From Chloroflexota bacterium (GTDB lineage Bacteria; Chloroflexota; Dehalococcoidia; Lucifugimonadales; Lucifugimonadaceae), in the NCBI GenBank assembly GCA_027618835.1, contig JAQCHZ010000009.1, positions 46,504-110,503 of the forward strand: a DNA stretch of 64,000 nt. Direction: 5' to 3'. The translations under genes were made by a program, and so were the position numbers. Below are positions 60,742 through 64,000 of this stretch, piece by piece. The notes beneath the pieces were generated by a model. The model worked only from the letters and a program-made list of their open reading frames with translations. It was not told the origin of the DNA and did no database searches. Position 1 is the stretch's first letter; each line of letters begins with the position of its first letter.

Positions 60742-62165
60742 TCGTCACCGTCCTTATCGTCTATGTTGTCCGTGGCACCACTACTACTCCCAGTCGCATC
60801 CGAAGATACCGAAGTTGTTTTTAAAATATCCGAATGAGCCCTGACCGACGCTTGTCTTAGGCCTTCTTGATCTCCACCTAAGCGACTCAACAACGCGCTG
60901 GCTATCGAGTCGCCACGTGCCACCGGGTAAGTTGAAACACCCATTGCCGTCAGGTGATCCAACGCATTCCTATTCGACTCGCCACTATATGACCCTCGAT
61001 CGATCAACACAGCGCTCACTCGAACACCACGTCGTGCAAGTCCGCCTAATGCTTCGACCCACGGACCATCACTCGTGGAAGTAATCACAACGAGTGATGT
61101 ATTTTGACCAAGATCCCGCTCTAACTCAGCAAGCGATTCGAGAAGTGTCACGTCACCAACGGGCTTACTCGCAGCTATGTGACGCATGATTTGCTCACGC
61201 TGATGAGCCGATCGTTCTGGCGCCGCCACAAGCGACTGACTGCCGTGGGCGGCGTATCCAACCGGCAAAAATCCCTGGTTGTACTTATCGATAACCGACG
61301 CAGCAACCGTGGCGCCCATCTCATCTGTTGTGTCATCACCAATCGCGGCAAATGAATCTGCGTGCTGATCAAATAGCACCCACATGTCGCTCGATGAACC
61401 CTGATCGAACTGCTTCACCATCAGTTCGCCTGTTCGAGCGGTCGACAGCCAGTGAATCCTGCCTAACGAATCGCCCGGTTCATATTCACGAACCGAAGCT
61501 ACATCCGTGCTCAACACCCGAGCGCGTTGGCAGCGAGAGTTATCTCCTACCAAATGAATCGAAGGAGAAGCGAAGTCTGGAATATCTACGATTTTTGGAT
61601 ATACGAGAACTGTCTCGTGTCCACCAAATTGAATTTCCTGCGGAAACATGCTGAACGGATCGGAAGTCCGTGCCACCAGAGGGCCAACAGAGTATTCACC
61701 ACGACGGCTCACAGTTCCCGACATTTCAAGGCGATCAAACGCCACCATCAAACCAAGACTCGCTACCTGTTTGAACTGGACACCCGGTAAATCTGTCTCG
61801 TCCTCGACTTCAACCCACGCCTTCGGTGTTCCACCGCTGTTTCGTAGAATTACGGTCTCTGATATCGAATCGCCAACGGTATACGGACCTTTGGGTCGTT
61901 GAACTTCCGCAGTCATCTGTTCGGAACTGCTTTTCGCCCAAAGCCAACCAGCCAGCAACAAAATAGCGAGGGCATAGTATAGCCGTACTGAGAGATCGAA
62001 TCCAGTCGCCATTCCGGTTAGGAACTCGACGATCATCACCACGATAATTCCGTACAGAATTGGATTTCGCTTCAAACGTCGTCCAGAGCTGCTCGACCGA
62101 CGTTCAGAACCAACTGGCGTTGGTCTGTCGTTTTGATTTTGTGTTGACCTGAAAGAGCGAACCAT
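60738..62165 (-). CDS. DUF58 (von Willebrand A-like) protein
   Basis: A 475-residue protein with two N-terminal membrane helices (YGIIVVMIVEFLTGMATGF, LYYALAILLLAGWLWAK), a beta-rich segment, then the DUF58 signature RVLSTDVASVREYEPGDSLG then RIHWLSTARTGELMVKQFD (about 230-270). A vWA-like fold follows (VLFDQHADSFAAIGDDTTDE, LVVITSTSDGPWVEALGG). DUF58 proteins work with MoxR ATPases. Its stop overlaps the TgpA start; MoxR is 66 bases upstream. This is a standard MoxR-DUF58-TgpA operon, of uncertain function in envelope or protein maturation. Confidence 0.92.
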   Translation of the reverse strand: MVRSFRSTQNQNDRPTPVGSERRSSSSGRRLKRNPILYGIIVVMIVEFLTGMATGFDLSVRLYYALAILLLAGWLWAKSSSEQMTAEVQRPKGPYTVGDSISETVILRNSGGTPKAWVEVEDETDLPGVQFKQVASLGLMVAFDRLEMSGTVSRRGEYSVGPLVARTSDPFSMFPQEIQFGGHETVLVYPKIVDIPDFASPSIHLVGDNSRCQRARVLSTDVASVREYEPGDSLGRIHWLSTARTGELMVKQFDQGSSSDMWVLFDQHADSFAAIGDDTTDEMGATVAASVIDKYNQGFLPVGYAAHGSQSLVAAPERSAHQREQIMRHIAASKPVGDVTLLESLAELERDLGQNTSLVVITSTSDGPWVEALGGLARRGVRVSAVLIDRGSYSGESNRNALDHLTAMGVSTYPVARGDSIASALLSRLGGDQEGLRQASVRAHSDILKTTSVSSDATGSSSGATDNIDDKDGDE

Positions 62166-62230
62166 AAAATTCGATACTAGGAACCGAATGAACGGTTCAC
62201 ACCGATGTAGCAGCTAAAACGGGTTGAAAA

Positions 62231-63193
62231 CTAAGATTTTCTAACGCTGGCACCAGGCACATAAACCTGATTAAGCACATCGTTGATGACTGTTTCTTGA
62301 GTAACCTCTCGCATTCTTGCCGATGGAGTCAGGAGCACTCGATGAGCGAGAGTTGGAATCGCAATCGCCTTGATATCGTCGGGAACTACATAGTCGCGGT
62401 CGTGAAGCATCGCATACGCTTTGCCGCCCTTCATCAGGTTGATCGATGCTCGAGGAGAAACTCCCAGAGCCGCCTCAGGGTGCAGCCTGGTGGCATTCGC
62501 TAATTCCACAATGTACTGCTTCACAAGCGCGTCAATAAACACTTCTTCGGCCGCGAGCTGAAGCTTGCTGATATCGTCGGGAGTACAAACTGCTTTGAGC
62601 GAATCGATCGGATCACCGTGCTCACGTCGATCCATAATCGCCACTTCTTGCTGGGCATCTGGGTAACCAAGAGAAATCCGCATGAAGAATCGGTCAAGCT
62701 GCGCTTCAGGCAGCGGGAACGTGCCTTCGTACTCGATCGGGTTCTGCGTCGCCAGCACCATGAACGGACTCGGTAGCTTCCTTGTCACACCCTCAACCGT
62801 AACTTGTTGTTCACCCATTGCCTCAAGCAATGCAGATTGAGTCTTCGGGGTAGCGCGGTTGATCTCGTCGGCGAGAACAATCTGCGCCATTATCGGGCCC
62901 GGTCGGAAATTGAATTCACCGGTCTGTTGATTAAATATTGAAGCGCCTGTCACATCGCTCGGCAGCAAGTCTGGGGTGAATTGCATACGTCGATAATCGC
63001 AGCCCGTCGATGTGGCGATCGATCTCACCAGCATCGTTTTACCGACGCCCGGTACATCTTCAATAAGAACGTGCCCGTTGCTTATAAGCGCAACTAGCAC
63101 AAGCTCCACGGTATCGCTTTTGCCAACAATCACGTTGCTGACATTTTCTATCAGCGTGTTGACGAGCGTTTTCGAATCAGCCGTAAGAGTCAA
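62231..63193 (-). CDS. MoxR-family AAA ATPase
   Basis: A 320-residue chaperone-like ATPase. Walker A is LIEDVPGVGKTMLVRSIA (about 43-60), Walker B LADEINRATPKTQSALLEAM (about 110), sensor 1 FMVLATQNPIEYEG and the sensor-2 helix VSPRASINLMKGGKAY. No signal peptide, so cytoplasmic. In this operon it probably remodels a complex containing the DUF58 and TgpA-like partners. ATG at 63193 is used; the tRNA-Val gene lies 123 bases upstream on the same strand. Confidence 0.96.
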   Translation of the reverse strand: MTLTADSKTLVNTLIENVSNVIVGKSDTVELVLVALISNGHVLIEDVPGVGKTMLVRSIATSTGCDYRRMQFTPDLLPSDVTGASIFNQQTGEFNFRPGPIMAQIVLADEINRATPKTQSALLEAMGEQQVTVEGVTRKLPSPFMVLATQNPIEYEGTFPLPEAQLDRFFMRISLGYPDAQQEVAIMDRREHGDPIDSLKAVCTPDDISKLQLAAEEVFIDALVKQYIVELANATRLHPEAALGVSPRASINLMKGGKAYAMLHDRDYVVPDDIKAIAIPTLAHRVLLTPSARMREVTQETVINDVLNQVYVPGASVRKS

Positions 63194-63315
63194 TTACATC
63201 TCCCCTGTTTGCCGTTTTCAACCTGATCAAGGTCCGACCAGCCTGAGCGTGTCTTGGTTCATTGAACTTAACACGTACATTGTTACAGCTGTCGTTTTGG
63301 ACTACCGAAGAAGTT

Positions 63316-63392
63316 TGGTGGGCGATGTAGGATTCGAACCTACGACCCCTTGCTTGTAAGGCAAGTGCTCTAACCAACTGAGCTAATCGCCC
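63316..63392 (-). tRNA. tRNA-Val (TAC), copy 1
   Basis: Reverse strand. Acceptor GGGCGAT/ATCGCCC, D arm GCTCAGTTGGTTAGAGC, anticodon arm CTTGC-CTTACAA-GCAAG (anticodon TAC, codon GUA), T arm GTAGGTTCGAATCCTAC, discriminator A and encoded CCA. Confidence 0.95.
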
Positions 63393-63663
63393 AAACATGC
63401 TGATAAACGAACCATCTTCCCGCCCTTAGCTACGTGAGTAACGTTCCGGCGGTTTCAAATGCCCTGTTAGGAGCCGTCGTAAACCAGTTCTTCAATTGTC
63501 GAAATATGACCTTCATCTGTCGCAAGCGCCGATTCTACACAGCGTTAGCGCAAAACGATCAGTCATATTGTCCGGCGATGCCCCGGCGGCGCAGACACAA
63601 AATGACTGAAATGCCTCAGGCATCAATAGCGCCACGATCAGATCGGAGCGCCATGGGAGAATA

Positions 63664-63740
63664 TGGCGCGCTTGGCGGGATTTGAACCCACGACCTCAGC
63701 CTTCGCAGGGCTGCGCTCTATCCAGCTGAGCTACAAGCGC
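63664..63740 (-). tRNA. tRNA-Arg (GCG)
   Basis: Reverse strand. Acceptor GCGCTTG/CAAGCGC, D arm GCTCAGCTGGATAGAGC, anticodon arm CAGCC-CTGCGAA-GGCTG (anticodon GCG, codon CGC), T arm GTGGGTTCAAATCCCGC, encoded CCA. The 270 bases between this and the first tRNA-Val show no gene. Confidence 0.93.
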
Positions 63741-63791
63741 ACAAATGTGGACGAATCCACGTATTGAATTTTACTGCAATAAACACAAATA

Positions 63792-63877
63792 TGGTGCCGA
63801 GAGCGAGAGTCGAACTCGCACGCCCTTGCGGGCACTACGCCCTGAACGTAGCGCGTCTGCCATTTCGCCACCTCGGC
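63792..63877 (-). tRNA. tRNA-Leu (CAG)
   Basis: Reverse strand, class II tRNA with a long variable arm (TGCCCGCAAGGGCG). Acceptor GCCGAGG pairs with TCTCGGC. Anticodon loop TTCAGGG gives anticodon CAG (codon CUG). Encoded CCA. Confidence 0.94.
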
Positions 63878-63908
63878 ACGAGGCAACAGGCCGTTTGTAA
63901 AGCCTGAG

Positions 63909-63985
63909 TGGTGGGCGATGTAGGATTCGAACCTACGACCCCCTGCTTGTAAGGCAGGTGCTCTAACCAACTGAGCTAATCGCCC
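63909..63985 (-). tRNA. tRNA-Val (TAC), copy 2
   Basis: Reverse strand. Nearly identical to the copy at 63316-63392 but with anticodon arm CCTGC-CTTACAA-GCAGG, in which one pair of the stem differs on both sides. CCA encoded. Confidence 0.95.
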
Positions 63986-64000
63986 GAACAACCAATTGTA

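Noticed and set aside
63177..63398. Open frames reading MFGRLAQLVRALALQARG and its twin at 63731-63991
   Set aside because: They read through the tRNA genes on the same strand and are common false annotations.
1..64000. CRISPR arrays, rRNA, insertion sequences with transposase, prophage genes
   Set aside because: No regular spacer repeats, rRNA motifs, transposase or phage structural genes were seen.

Overview
The window looks like a piece of a marine Chloroflexota chromosome of the SAR202 / Dehalococcoidia type. This is inferred from gene content, not from a marker-gene tree: two adjacent enolase-superfamily dehydratase paralogues, an MlrC-like M81 hydrolase, a flavin-dependent (LLM) oxidoreductase relic, RraA-like and Ldh2-like enzymes, and archaellin-like proteins with class III signal peptides. 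Base composition is near 50% G+C by eye. TTG starts are frequent, and several intergenic regions carry a C-rich/G-rich hairpin repeat.

Layout. 1-6.4 kb: end of an ABC-2 permease, a MerR regulator, a TPR protein, a stand-alone formyltransferase, an alpha/beta-hydrolase cut by an in-frame TAG, and mutS2. 6.8-10.7 kb: an intact archaellin and a leftward hemA-hemL tetrapyrrole operon. 10.9-11.8 kb: a two-domain rhodanese whose catalytic cysteine codon is TGA, followed directly by a strong hairpin; this is a candidate selenoprotein. 12-20 kb: two thioredoxin-fold lipoproteins, an M20 peptidase, a universal stress protein, OsmC, a nucleoside hydrolase and an Ldh2 dehydrogenase. 20.2-21.3 kb: tRNA-Ala(CGC) followed by a group of very small genes, two of which encode zinc-finger-like proteins. 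21.7-27.2 kb: a broken LLM oxidoreductase, an M81 hydrolase and a large transketolase. 27.9-34.8 kb: two SulP transporters with STAS domains, a lipoprotein, tRNA-Arg(CCT), and a DUF2157/GDYXXLXY membrane pair. 34.9-41.5 kb: an RraA homologue, a broken second archaellin, a ClpS-like gene, two enolase-superfamily paralogues, fabI and an FlK-like thioesterase.

41.6-44.9 kb: a large GAF/PAS histidine kinase pseudogene with at least seven in-frame stops. 44.9-47.7 kb: a site-2 protease with CBS domains and an MFS transporter. 47.7-53.0 kb: a leftward four-gene unit (response regulator, histidine kinase, TP-rich lipoprotein, 952-residue DUF5666-like surface protein), whose last three genes overlap by four bases. 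53.3-57.0 kb: dnaE. 57.1-63.2 kb: a DUF2007 protein, an O6-alkylguanine methyltransferase, and a leftward MoxR-DUF58-transglutaminase operon whose transglutaminase has Ser at the expected catalytic Cys. The window ends with four leftward tRNA genes (Val, Arg, Leu, Val).

The observations that most deserve follow-up are the candidate Sec-rhodanese, the small zinc-finger gene group beside tRNA-Ala, the intact and decayed archaellin pair, the two-component/surface-protein operon, and a set of pseudogenes whose premature stops mostly fit single C-to-T (or G-to-A) changes.
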